This document shows, one piece after another, positions 37,779 through 47,794 of a stretch of DNA of 64,000 bases. The stretch comes from Lineus longissimus (Eukaryota > Nemertea > Pilidiophora > Heteronemertea > Lineidae). How positions within the stretch are numbered: position 1 is the first letter of the stretch; every line of letters starts with the position of its first letter. The stretch covers positions 2,232,001 through 2,296,000 of the forward strand of contig NC_088308.1 in the NCBI RefSeq assembly GCF_910592395.1, given 5' to 3'. The notes under the pieces are model-generated. The model did not search any database, had not been told where the DNA came from, and was given only the letters and a program-made list of their open reading frames with translations. Made by a program: the position numbers and the translations under genes.

Positions 37779-38683
37779 TAATGGTGTGTTCACACTGGAT
37801 GCGAATTGAAACCGAATTCCGTAGAGCGCTCTCCGGAATACGAATTGGTTAATCCAGTTTCAGAACGGTCGCGTCACACTGGCCCGAATACGCATTCAAA
37901 TCGGTTTAAAACGCGCCACACTCAATGCATACTAACGACGCGCCATCTATTATTATTATTATTATTATTATTATTTATTAACCTCCCATATGGGGGAATA
38001 AAATTTACAAGTACAAAACATATAAGTGTATAATATCACAGTATCACACAGTCATTATTAACAAGTTAAAATCGCGTAAGGTGCTTGACCATTTCCATCT
38101 CCCGGCCATGCCTATTGCCAAAGTTCGGGTCAAAGAGGAGTGTCCTCAGCGAGTCGACACCACCGTCGCTAAATGCGGAGAATCCCGGCCTCGCCCTCGA
38201 AAACGAGGCCAAAACCGGGGAAAACCCCGCCGCGACGATGTTGCTGACCAGTGTACCTTTGACCAACGAACCGGCGGCAACATACCTTGCCAGGAAATGG
38301 AAATGCAAGTCACGTGCAAGGGAGTTGATTTTCCCTATTCTATGGCATAACGAAAAACGATTTGAGTTAATGAGATAATTTAAATACATCAGTTAACTAG
38401 TTCGGAGCACTAGTTCCCGCGGTCAAAGGTCACTTTCCATGCGCCGGGCGCATGCGCAGTGCGATCGAAAACCTTAATTCGTATCAAGCGCGTCACACTT
38501 GAAATCTCAATACGGTTTCGTTGATTCGGATTAGCTGATTCGCATTCAATTCGGTTTAAGAACCGTGTTGGTTAAAGCGGATTGAGATCGGTATGAACCG
38601 AATTGAGTGTGACGCCCCAATACGTATCAACGTTTTAATTCGAATTCAATTCGTGTTAAAACCCCAGTGTGACCACGGCATTA
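37779..38683. mobile_element. non-autonomous DNA-transposon-like element (~905 bp) with inverted termini
   Basis: The left end TAATGGTGTGTTCACACTGG and the reverse complement of the right end TAATGCCGTGGTCACACTGG agree at 17 of 20 positions. Subterminal GCGTCACACT and CGAATT-rich motifs also recur in inverted order. The GC-rich interior includes a 107-codon minus frame with no recognised transposase motif. An (ATT)n run lies inside. The target duplication may be TA. It looks like a MITE or deletion derivative of unknown superfamily. Confidence 0.6.
37949..37980 (+). repeat. (ATT)n microsatellite inside the inverted-repeat element
   Basis: About ten TTA triplets with one interruption. Confidence 0.9.
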
Positions 38684-38988
38684 GTGTTGGCTGCGGAAAA
38701 TTTATGGTTGTTGTATTAACGATGTGTTTGAAAATTCTGAACAAAACAAAAGGCAGACTAGTCATACGGTCAGTTGCAGAAAGGATATTTTTAAACCGCA
38801 CTCTGAATGCCTTTTATTAAAGTAACTGCTCAGCCTTTTGAATAATAGCTATTTGTTCTCAAGGTCTTTGGGCATATAGTCTTTTATTATCATCACACAA
38901 TAACAAGAATTCCTTGAAACCCCCTGTCAAAATTATCCAGCCAAGAAAGTGTTGTATCCAGTGAATCTTTTTGTTGAAGGCACAAGGT
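38684..38988. other. spacer between transposon-like element and 30-bp array
   Basis: Nothing recognised. Confidence 0.4.
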
Positions 38989-39730
38989 GGCTGGCTGTAA
39001 TCCTGGGTCCAAGGCATTGGCTGACTGTAATCCGGGGCCCATGCATTGGCTGACTGTAATCCGGGGCCCATGCATTGGCTGACTGTAATCCTGGGTCCAA
39101 GGCATTGGCTGACTGTAATCCGGGTCCAAGCCATGGCTGACTCTAATCTAGGGCCCAAGGCATTGACTGACTGTAATCCAGGGTACAAGGCATTGGCTGA
39201 CTCTAATCCAGGGTACAAGGCTTTGGCTGACTGTAATCCAGGGCCCAAGGCATTGGCTGACTGTAATCCTGGGTCCAAGGCATCGCCTGACTGTAATCCT
39301 GGGTCCAAGGCATTGGCTGGCTGTAATCCAGGGTACAAGCCATGGCTTACTCTTATCCAGGGCCCAAGGCATCTGCTGACTCTAATCCGGGTCCAAGCCA
39401 TGGCTGACTCTAATCCAGGGCCCAAGGCATTGACTGACTGTAGTATTGGATGACTGTCATCCAAAGACTGAGGCATTGCGGACTGCATTCCAGGGCCCAA
39501 GGCATTGACTGACTGCAATCCAAGGCCCAAGGCATTGGCTGACTGTAATGAAGGACCCAAGGCATTGGCTGACTGCAATCCAAGGCCCAAGACATTGACT
39601 GACTGCAATCCAAGGCCCAAGGCATTGACTGACTGCAATCCAAGGCCCAAGGCATTGGCTGACTGTAATGAAGGACCCAAGGCATTGGCTGACTGCAATC
39701 CAGGGCCCAAGGCATTGGCTGACTGGCCCC
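38989..39730 (+). repeat. 30-bp satellite-like tandem array, about 24 copies
   Basis: The consensus unit reads GGCTGACTGTAATCC followed by GGGTCCAAGGCATT with small variants. A damaged segment at about 39,438-39,480 splits the array. To its right, variants recur every 120 bases (for example the AATGAAGGACCC units at 39,541 and 39,661), showing a four-unit higher-order repeat. Because 30 is divisible by three, long frames stay open on both strands; these are artefacts. Confidence 0.95.
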
Positions 39731-42700
39731 ATGTATAAAAATCTGTAAGTCACTTATTGTCTTTGTAGCTAACTGGTTGTTAGTAAGGTCAGGAAATTTC
39801 TTGCCACAAGAGCAAAAACACTGTCCATGTCATCATTCATTCTCTGATCCAAGATTACCGTACATTACCACCCATCCCATCATCCCTTAGGTTCAGATGG
39901 GAACAGTATAAGCTATCTAAAAATGACAGCAGATTTCGTATCATCTAGTGCATCTTGGGCAGAGACCTTTCTTTAATTGATATCTGTCTCAAATGGGGAC
40001 AAGTTAGAGCTCTATGAAATCATAGTCAGCAAATTGATTATTAGCATACTGGGGTGTCTAAATTGAGGGACATGAGGCTTTGCTGATGGAAATGTGTGCA
40101 GTGTTCACAATGTGAGATACTTTGTACATTTCACCTTGTGAATTTTATAAACACTGCCTTGCTTCGCATTTACAAAAATTTTCTGAGCATATATAGTATA
40201 TATTTATTTGTAGGCATTGTTTACATAAAACTGGCATTTATTAGTTGGAAGGTGTTTTAGTTGTTCTATAGTGCATTCCAGAAAGTTTTATTTTAAAAGA
40301 AAGGAGGTTTTAAACTAAAGTAGATATTTTTGTTTTCTACTGGTCTAATTTTATTTAAATACTCGCATAACTATTTTACTAAAATAGAGAATATTTTCAT
40401 GACAAATTTTGTTCCCTGCCCCTTTATCAAGATGAAAAGTTGTGAAATCAGGCATAGGCTTTTGACATTTTCATTTGACTTATACAAGACTCGCCACTTA
40501 CGTTCAAGGCTCGACAACAGTAGTGCCAAGCAGGGCCAAAACGGATGTGGCAATCGAGTCCCGTATTCATTTGTAGTGCCATGGATTCGTTTATGTAAGA
40601 AAGATTTCACTTCTCAAATATAACAAGATCCTTGACAGTTTTTGAGCATGGCGGACATTACAAAGTGAATATTCTATCAATAGCAGCTTGTTAACTAAGG
40701 GAATATCTTTATAGGAAACATATCCGAAAGGAAAAAACATTCTAAAGGAAACATTTCCTTTAAGTGTGATCAGATTTTAAGCAATCTTAGCTGGCATCAG
40801 TAGCGAATTTTAATTTGGTTATGTCAGTGTTGCCAATAACCGTTCGTCGCTTTTATCGAATGACTTCAAAGAGTCTCTGTTTGTTTTTCATATTTTAATG
40901 GTGCTTTACGATTTTTGTGTGTAAGCACCCCCTATTGGCAAATGTTTGTATTTGTGTGCTTCAACGAAATGATGTATAAATATAGATTAATGTATTGAAA
41001 ATTGTACATAATAATGCATTAGGACAACTTCAAACCTCATGTTATGAGATGGTAAGCCCAAGTTGTTGATTGTTTAGATGGTAATGTCACGAAAGGTTTG
41101 TACGTACAGCATGTGGGGTAGTTTTGTTTTTACTTCTGGCTGAAAGAGTGGGGCTAAAATAGATTCGAACTGATCACCAATGCCAAAAATTCTTCATATT
41201 CACCTTGTAACTCTTTAACGGTCAGTAATACAGATTCATATAAATGATTGAGAGAAACAATTTTTCATGATAAGGGTATTTCTAAAATACAAAAGTCAGT
41301 CATCTGGTGAAATTTAAGAATTCCATTTTAGCCTCAACTCATGCAGACTTCATCCTCATACAGTCGATTTTTTGTGTCAGGTAATGACAGCGCGTTCTCC
41401 GCCATCCAGTTCGTCAAATGTTTGTATCAGTGCGTATTGTTCGATGTGAAAACTTGTCAGATTGGACATCCAGCATCTACCTCTGAATTCAAGTCCTATG
41501 TACAGTTTTTTATGAATTTCCTGTTTCATGGAGTGGTCTTAAGAATTTTTTCAAGTGTAGTGTGAGCTGTTTAACCCTTTGCTCCAGAATACTAGCATCC
41601 CCAAAATTGGGGAGTTTTTCTATCAGTGTTTAATGTAATGCACGGCAATGTGGCTGCTAGATTTTTTCAGCATTTTTTACAAAAGCAGTGAAAGTGCACT
41701 ATACTACCATTAGGAAGAGGTTTGGATACAAAATATTGAGTGTAATGTTCTGATCTAACTAGGGCCTAGCTGGTCTAGGAGATACCAATAGGCATTGTTG
41801 AATAGAAAGATAAAACTATAATGGAATGGATATGATTTTAATTGGATTGGCCAGGTGAGAATGGATCGGGATAAAACAGGGTGACTCTGAAAAAGATGGT
41901 AATACTTTTTTGTTTGGATATGTATTCCGAGACACCCTGTATATTGTTTCATTCAACAATGTTCAAGTACAGCTAAGGTTTGTTAGAACATGAAATTTTG
42001 TACTATATATTATATGTATAAGTAAAGATAGTACCGTATGTTTTGATCGAAGTATTTTGTAAAAACTCTTTAAATTTAAGTATCCCTGTGTTTTGAATTA
42101 TGGAGAGTCGACTGCCTTTCACTGCTCTATTTTCAGTCGTTGCTATGGTAAATATTGGTCGTGGATGTAACAATTTTTTTACAAATATCTATCAGAAGAC
42201 AAGATAGTGATATCACAATATACCTCAGACTTATAAGATGTTGTCAGATTATGATGGAATTTGTAATCACTTACGTCTGTTAATATCACATTTGTAATCA
42301 CAATATCAAATATATCAACAGCTGATGCCATTAGTCATCAAAGGGTTAAAATCGCTGTAATCAGGGAAAACTCTGGTGTATATCGGTGTTGTGATAACTC
42401 TACTGTCTCTGCTACTGCGTTGCAAGATTTCATATATCCGCTACAAGAAATATCTGCAGTAGTAACTTGAAGAATCCGTTTCCCAACTTGCTGATTCAAA
42501 TTTACCGAGCTGGTGAAGAGGGTAGGTTGGTAAAAAGTGGCAAGTTGGTAAAGGGATAACCTGTTGCCAATGTAATTTGCAGCGATGTAGCTACAATTAA
42601 CATAGTATCTGCTCCATGTAAAATGTTCTTAGAAATAAATTACATGTGCTTAAATATTGCAAGACCTCAATATATCAGCTAAAGTGTTGCAAGCTTGTAA

Positions 42701-44681
42701 CTAGAGAAAAAGCATATAGCACAATAAGTACAGCACGTTATAACATGCAAGTATAGCGAGTGAAATTATTTGATATAAGAGCAAAGGGTTATACAGTATT
42801 GTGTCCATTTTCAAGACCTGACTTGATTATACCCATCCTTTTAAAACCACAGAGCCTCTTGTACGAATATTCAGGAAGGTTTTGGATTACTATAGTTGAC
42901 TCTGGTGTAAGCCAGTAATCTAACCTAACCACGGTGTAACTTGTCAAATTTGATTTTCTTCGTTCGAGTTGAAGCTAACACATGTATGTGTAGATGTTGT
43001 CTGTACGGTAACTGCCATAAAAACTATTCATTATTTGAAGTTTGCTGGAATATTGTTTGACATATAACGATGTGAAGTACAAAATGTATTTCAGGCTAAC
43101 TGAACCCTCAAAGGACTTGAGAAGTATAAGCATTTAAGAAAAATTCAAATTGTAAAGGATTTTAAGAATAAAATGCTTCTCGAAAGAAATCCTTACAATA
43201 CAGATATCACTGTTACTATGGTAACGAGAGTGGGGCTAAACTGGCTCCCTTTCCTGCAAATAAGTGGGAAAAGGGACCGGAAACGTGCTCTTGGCTATAA
43301 TTGGCCGTTCAAGTCATAAGGACCTGGATAAGTTTCAGATGATGTGAATTTTCACAGCAAATTTGCCATGAAATGCAAATTCGCCTCATTTTAGATCAGC
43401 ACCCCCAGTTGTTGAGATCTAGCTGTTGTAGGGAAACAAAATGGCCAACTTTTTGGGTCAGCCTTTGATCTTTCGGAGGTCACGTTGATTTTCTTGATTT
43501 TCTCACGCAGTCCTTTGAGAGGAAATATGGCATCCACTCTTCCTTTTGAGTTAAGGTGATAATGTTTTGCACAAAGGAGTTGTGATAGCAGGATTATGAC
43601 AGAATGTGGAGTGTGCTAGGAAACAGCGACTTTAGTTCCTGCAATTGTTTTAATGCTGGATTATTTGTCTGATCTGTATTTGAAGTTAAAAAGTCTTGTT
43701 TTTAGTTAGTTGAAAATTTGTTAAACCACCTGATGCTGATTTTGGTCACAATCCATATAGAATGCCTGTAACCAATGAATAGTTAAGATGTAAATTGAAT
43801 TGATTCATGCACATCCCAGCAGGTGTCTAATTGATCCGAGATAAGGGTTGGAGTACCCACTTATCTGTTGTGACATCCTCAAAGTGGAACACAAGAATGC
43901 TGAAGTTTCAGACAAATTCAACGTGGCACATTTTGGCGGGGAAAATATCTTGAATAAACAATGTATATCAGTATCGGGTTTGCTCGTATCAAACCTCTGG
44001 CTATTTTGCAAATCCATCTGTGTTTCATTGCATCCGTTTGATTTAAGCCAAATGCAAATTTTTTCTTAGCTCACTAAGATTTGTTGCCCGCTGGCAGCAA
44101 CTTTGCATTTAAAATCGAAATTCGGTGCAAATTGTTGACAGAAAAAGAAGTGTTCCCATTTTGATAAAACTGAGGCTTTTTCCTTGCGTAGAAAATAAGA
44201 TAATAAATGGGTTAGACCCAACATGCCCAATGCAATTATATATTTGTAATAGTTTTAATAGCAAAAAGCGATATTTTAGTGATGCAAGTTGACATCTGAT
44301 GGGCTGGGAACTTTCAAGTATTTTACATCAGGATGAAAAGCCATTAGAGCCATCTTTGAGAGACTTATTTATGGTGTTATCCTGAACAATGTTGTGTGCA
44401 TTTTTTTCAAAATGTTAACAATTCATTCTCCAGTTGTTTTTTGGCCTGTCACTGCCTGGATGTTTGTGTCTGGATTGCCGAATTTTGAGCAAAAACGGCA
44501 ACCTACATGTGAATTGTTGTAATCCCTTGTTATATTGACAACAAGCTTGTGCTCAGGTATTCATGATTCGACCTCACCCTAATCCTAGTAGAACAATAAT
44601 GGCTACTTTGAAAAAAATTTAGAAAAATTTTCCCAAAATTGAATAGATGAAATTGAACAGAAAGATGGCACTGGCAGCTGA
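39731..44681. other. gene-poor region, part 4
   Basis: No supported gene or repeat apart from one X-box variant at 43.2 kb. A small acceptor-donor bracket at about 41,344-41,378 (ATGCAG ... GTCAG|GTAATG) is too short to call. Confidence 0.4.
43212..43225. promoter_or_regulatory. full palindromic RFX X-box variant
   Basis: GTTACTATGGTAAC is a near-perfect palindrome. It keeps GTTAC and GTAAC arms with the usual spacing, although the left half-site ends CT rather than CC. Confidence 0.4.
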
Positions 44682-45043
44682 TCATTCAGCTTCAAGTTTG
44701 AATAGAGAACCTCTTTGGTTATGCTGGATATCAAAGTTCTTCAAGTTTGGAATATTTGCCTTTTCCTGCAATTATATCGAGACAAATGAGCTCCTTCTCC
44801 ATGGCATGCAGTGCCGTAGCTTTGTAAAGAGGAAGTAAAATGAGCAAAACGAATCTGGGTGTGGATCAAAGTTAGCAGGCTCGTTACCCAGCAAATCATG
44901 AACCATTCCATGTCACAGCGAAATTTCGAATTTGGGACATGTTTTAAAGCTCTAGGTAAGGTTTCATCAACGAATACTATTTCCTTTTTGTGTTCAATCT
45001 CAAAAATATCACTAAGAAAAGAAGTCCCAAAAGCTGCCGCCAT
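44682..45043 (-). CDS. possible small two-exon gene, 79 aa, unrecognised
   Basis: I do not recognise this protein. Minus-strand ACACATGGCGGCAG is at once a strong start context and a near-exact YY1 promoter motif. It opens 52 codons (MAAAFGTSFLSDIFEIEHKK...) to a donor TGG|GTAACG at 44,887. An acceptor AATTGCAG at 44,766 leads to a second in-phase exon (44765-44682) of 27 codons ending GSLFKLEAE-stop. The intron would be 122 bases, shorter than most introns in the adjacent genes, and the acceptor has a weak pyrimidine tract. The first exon is more credible than the second; it could instead splice to exons I cannot see. A chance frame is possible. Confidence 0.22.
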
Positions 45044-46019
45044 GTGTTAATGGGTGAGAGACTCTTAAATACCCTGGTTCAAGTTTAACCTAGAATACTC
45101 CACAATTATTTTCTTTCGTCACTCATGGTATACAGAGTTGCGATGTCTATATTGTTAATGCTGCTATAAAAAGTATTGTAGACAAGATGTAGATTATTAT
45201 GTCAACCAGAACAGCTAATAAAGCTAGTTTGTGATATTAACACAATCAAATCTTGACTTATTCATTTTTCATACAATTTGTTGCTGTTTTTACTATGTAA
45301 CCCTTATTAGCAAGAACTGCTATATTAACTGAGCCAACACTGCACAAGGAGGGTAATTATGCGTACCACAATTATCATAGTCCCTCAAAGGAGGACCATG
45401 TGCAGGAGCTTGGGTCCAACAGGCCGTCTCCTAGTAACCTAAGGAGCTGGATCTGGTTAAAACTGATAAAATTAGTGAAAAGAGCCAATGTTTGCTGAGA
45501 TAGCAGTTGCCTATTAGTGAATTTGTGCATGGAGGTATTGTAACTATATCTGGCCTGCTTGTCTGCTCCCTATGGCCTTCCTAATACCTCCATGCTGTAA
45601 ACAAGAGCCTGTTGTCAAAGATTGAACTTCAGACTACACTGACAACCTGCCCCTAATGCCTATGTATAGCAGATTTTGTTTTCAGATTGAACTGGGTTTA
45701 ACACCAAAAGAAAAGTGGTAGCATCTTTTGTCTGCAACTGCAATTAGAAATTCTGGTCACTGTTTTCATCAAGGGCTAATTTCTTTAACAGAGAATTAAA
45801 TAAGATTGGCACTTTAAATTCTTTTCTAATGCCCATAAAGGAGTCGTCAAGTTAACGAGGAGAATGTGAAATGCCACTCACACTATTGCATTTGATTATT
45901 TAGCAGACTTACAAATCACCTTCCTTGAAAACTTCCATGACTTTTAATCAGAAATTCTTATCAAAGGACCCCCAAGGTTACTTGATGCTCTTGATAACTC
46001 ATTCAAAGGGAAGCCGGCA
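45044..46019. other. noncoding spacer
   Basis: Nothing recognised. If the small minus-strand gene at 44.7-45.0 kb is real, its promoter would lie at the left end of this segment. Confidence 0.35.
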
Positions 46020-46350
46020 TCTTGGAGATACAGTACAATCTCTCTATCAAGGACACCCTTGGAACTTACAATGTCATTGATTATTAAAGAAATGTCCTGA
46101 TTACTGAGGTAAAATTCAATGGAAAGGACCAATTTGGGACCAAATTGTACTTGATAGAGGGGGTGTCCATAATAGAGAAATGTCTGCTGAAGGAGGTAGG
46201 TTCCACTGCACATCACAAAGGGATACATGTAAACTAGTAGGCTGTGGTATATTACAGCAAATCATTTTTGTTTGCATTGTTTCTTCAGAGTCTAGTATAT
46301 AAACATATTCTCAATATTCAATAAATTCAATGGAACCTCCTTTATCAGCA
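46020..46350. repeat. decayed interspersed repeat with TCTCTATCAAGGACACC / TTCCACTG motifs
   Basis: ACAATCTCTCTATCAAGGAC on the left and GATAGAGGGGGTGTCC on the right are inverted relatives. GGTTCCACTG and its complement-like AATGGAACCTCC also recur. The pattern resembles a widespread type of invertebrate interspersed repeat; the assignment is from memory of the motif style only. Confidence 0.45.
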
Positions 46351-46369
46351 GGATTCCCTCTCTATTGAG

Positions 46370-46985
46370 AACAAAGACATGGTGGTTTCTCAATGTCCCA
46401 ATGCTACTATGTCACTCTGAGGACCAAGACATGGTGGTTCCTCAATGTCACAATGCTATTGTATCCCTCTGTTGACCTAGATATGGTTGTTCCTCTGTAC
46501 CAATGCCACTGTATCACTCTGAGGACCAAGAGCTGGTTGTTCCTCTAGACCAATCCCAGTGTAGCTTGATGAGGAACAATACTTGGTTGTTCTCAGAGAC
46601 CGAGACATGGTTGTTCCTCTGTATGAATGCTACTGTATCTCTTCAAGGACCAAGACATGGATGTTCCTCAATGTCCCGATGCTGCAGTAGCTCTTCGAGG
46701 GCCAAGACATGGTTGTTCCTCAATGTCCCGATGCTGCAGTAGCTCCGAGGACCAAGACATGGTTGTTCCTCAATGTCCCGATGCTGCAGTAGCTCCGAGG
46801 ACCAAGACATGGTTGTTCCTATGTACAAATGCTATTGTAGCTCTTTGAGGATCAAGACATGGTTGTTCCTCAATGTCCTGATACTGTTGCATTTCTCTGA
46901 GGACCAAGACATGGTTGTTCCTCAATGTTCCAATGCTGTTACATCGCTCCGAGGACCAAGAATTGGTTGTCCCTCTATGTCCCAT
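46370..46985 (+). repeat. degenerate minisatellite, unit about 50-60 bp, roughly eleven copies
   Basis: GAGGACCAAGACATGGTTGT followed by TCCTCAATGTCCCGATGCTG recurs throughout. Two central copies (about 46,690-46,800) are nearly identical at 50-bp spacing; outer copies are more diverged, as expected for an array that grows from within. Confidence 0.9.
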
Positions 46986-47794
46986 CAGGAAATGAAAAAG
47001 GAACTGCCATCAATGCAATTTATCTGCTTTTACCAGAACAGCAAACCAATATCACTGTGCTGAATTGTGGTCCCCTTCTAGCCTGTTTACCTCGGCCAGA
47101 CTGGGGCCAGACTTCACCTACTCATCAAACAAAAGCATCTAAATATCGAGGGAGCTGATGTCATTATGTCCTTCATATGATTTGATTAATGGAATTAGGC
47201 CGCAGAGCAGACTCACTACCTTATCAGCCAAATGCAAAGATGATTAATGGTGTCATATTATCGTTGACAATATATGTTTTGGGCATGCGAAAGAATTAAT
47301 GAAGAAGATAAATGGACAGGTTCAGGTTTCATTTATTTCATGTTGGTGATGGGTCTCTGTTGATTGGAGCTGAATGCCAAAGGGTGGTGGAGTCCTCAAT
47401 TTATGTAGGGTCAGAGGATGAGAAGTGGCAGTGGAGAAACTGAGGAGACCTTTTTCATCAGGTCAATACAAAGTAAGGGAAATATAGAACTAGAATTTAA
47501 CAGTAAATGCTTATTTAACCCAATACATACATGCGTGGGATAAGTGCTGGTCTCAACCCTAGCATCAACTGATGACAATACATACAACAAATTTAGACAA
47601 GAATCGTAAGTAACCAGTGCTATCAGTGTTCCTGATGTTGGCAAAAGATGGTTGCCAGGGACAAGGAGGCTGAATGTCCATTTGCAAGGTCAAGTGAAAT
47701 GTAAAAATGTCAATATTTTGATTCTGAACTGGAGTCTCCCACTATCCAGTGTGGCAGTAGTTTTTAAGCACAATTTGATTGAAGGATCGCACCA
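46986..47794 (-). other. spacer and presumed LARP7 3' UTR
   Basis: The right-hand ~460 bases are the likely LARP7 3' UTR. The rest is unremarkable. Confidence 0.4.
47332..47337 (-). terminator. LARP7: candidate LARP7 poly(A) signal
   Basis: AATAAA on the minus strand about 460 bases after the stop codon. It is the first exact hexamer I found downstream of LARP7. Between it and the stop there is no other gene signal. Confidence 0.35.

Noticed and set aside
38066-38389. 107-codon minus frame and overlapping plus frames
   Set aside because: They lie inside the inverted-repeat element's GC-rich interior; three overlapping frames are open and none has transposase motifs.
38859-39710. 283-codon minus-strand frame of LGPGLQSANA-like repeats
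   Set aside because: It is the translation of a 30-bp tandem array; several frames on both strands are open because 30 is divisible by three.
38989-39730. CRISPR-like repeat array
   Set aside because: Units abut without spacers, and the DNA is eukaryotic; it is a minisatellite.
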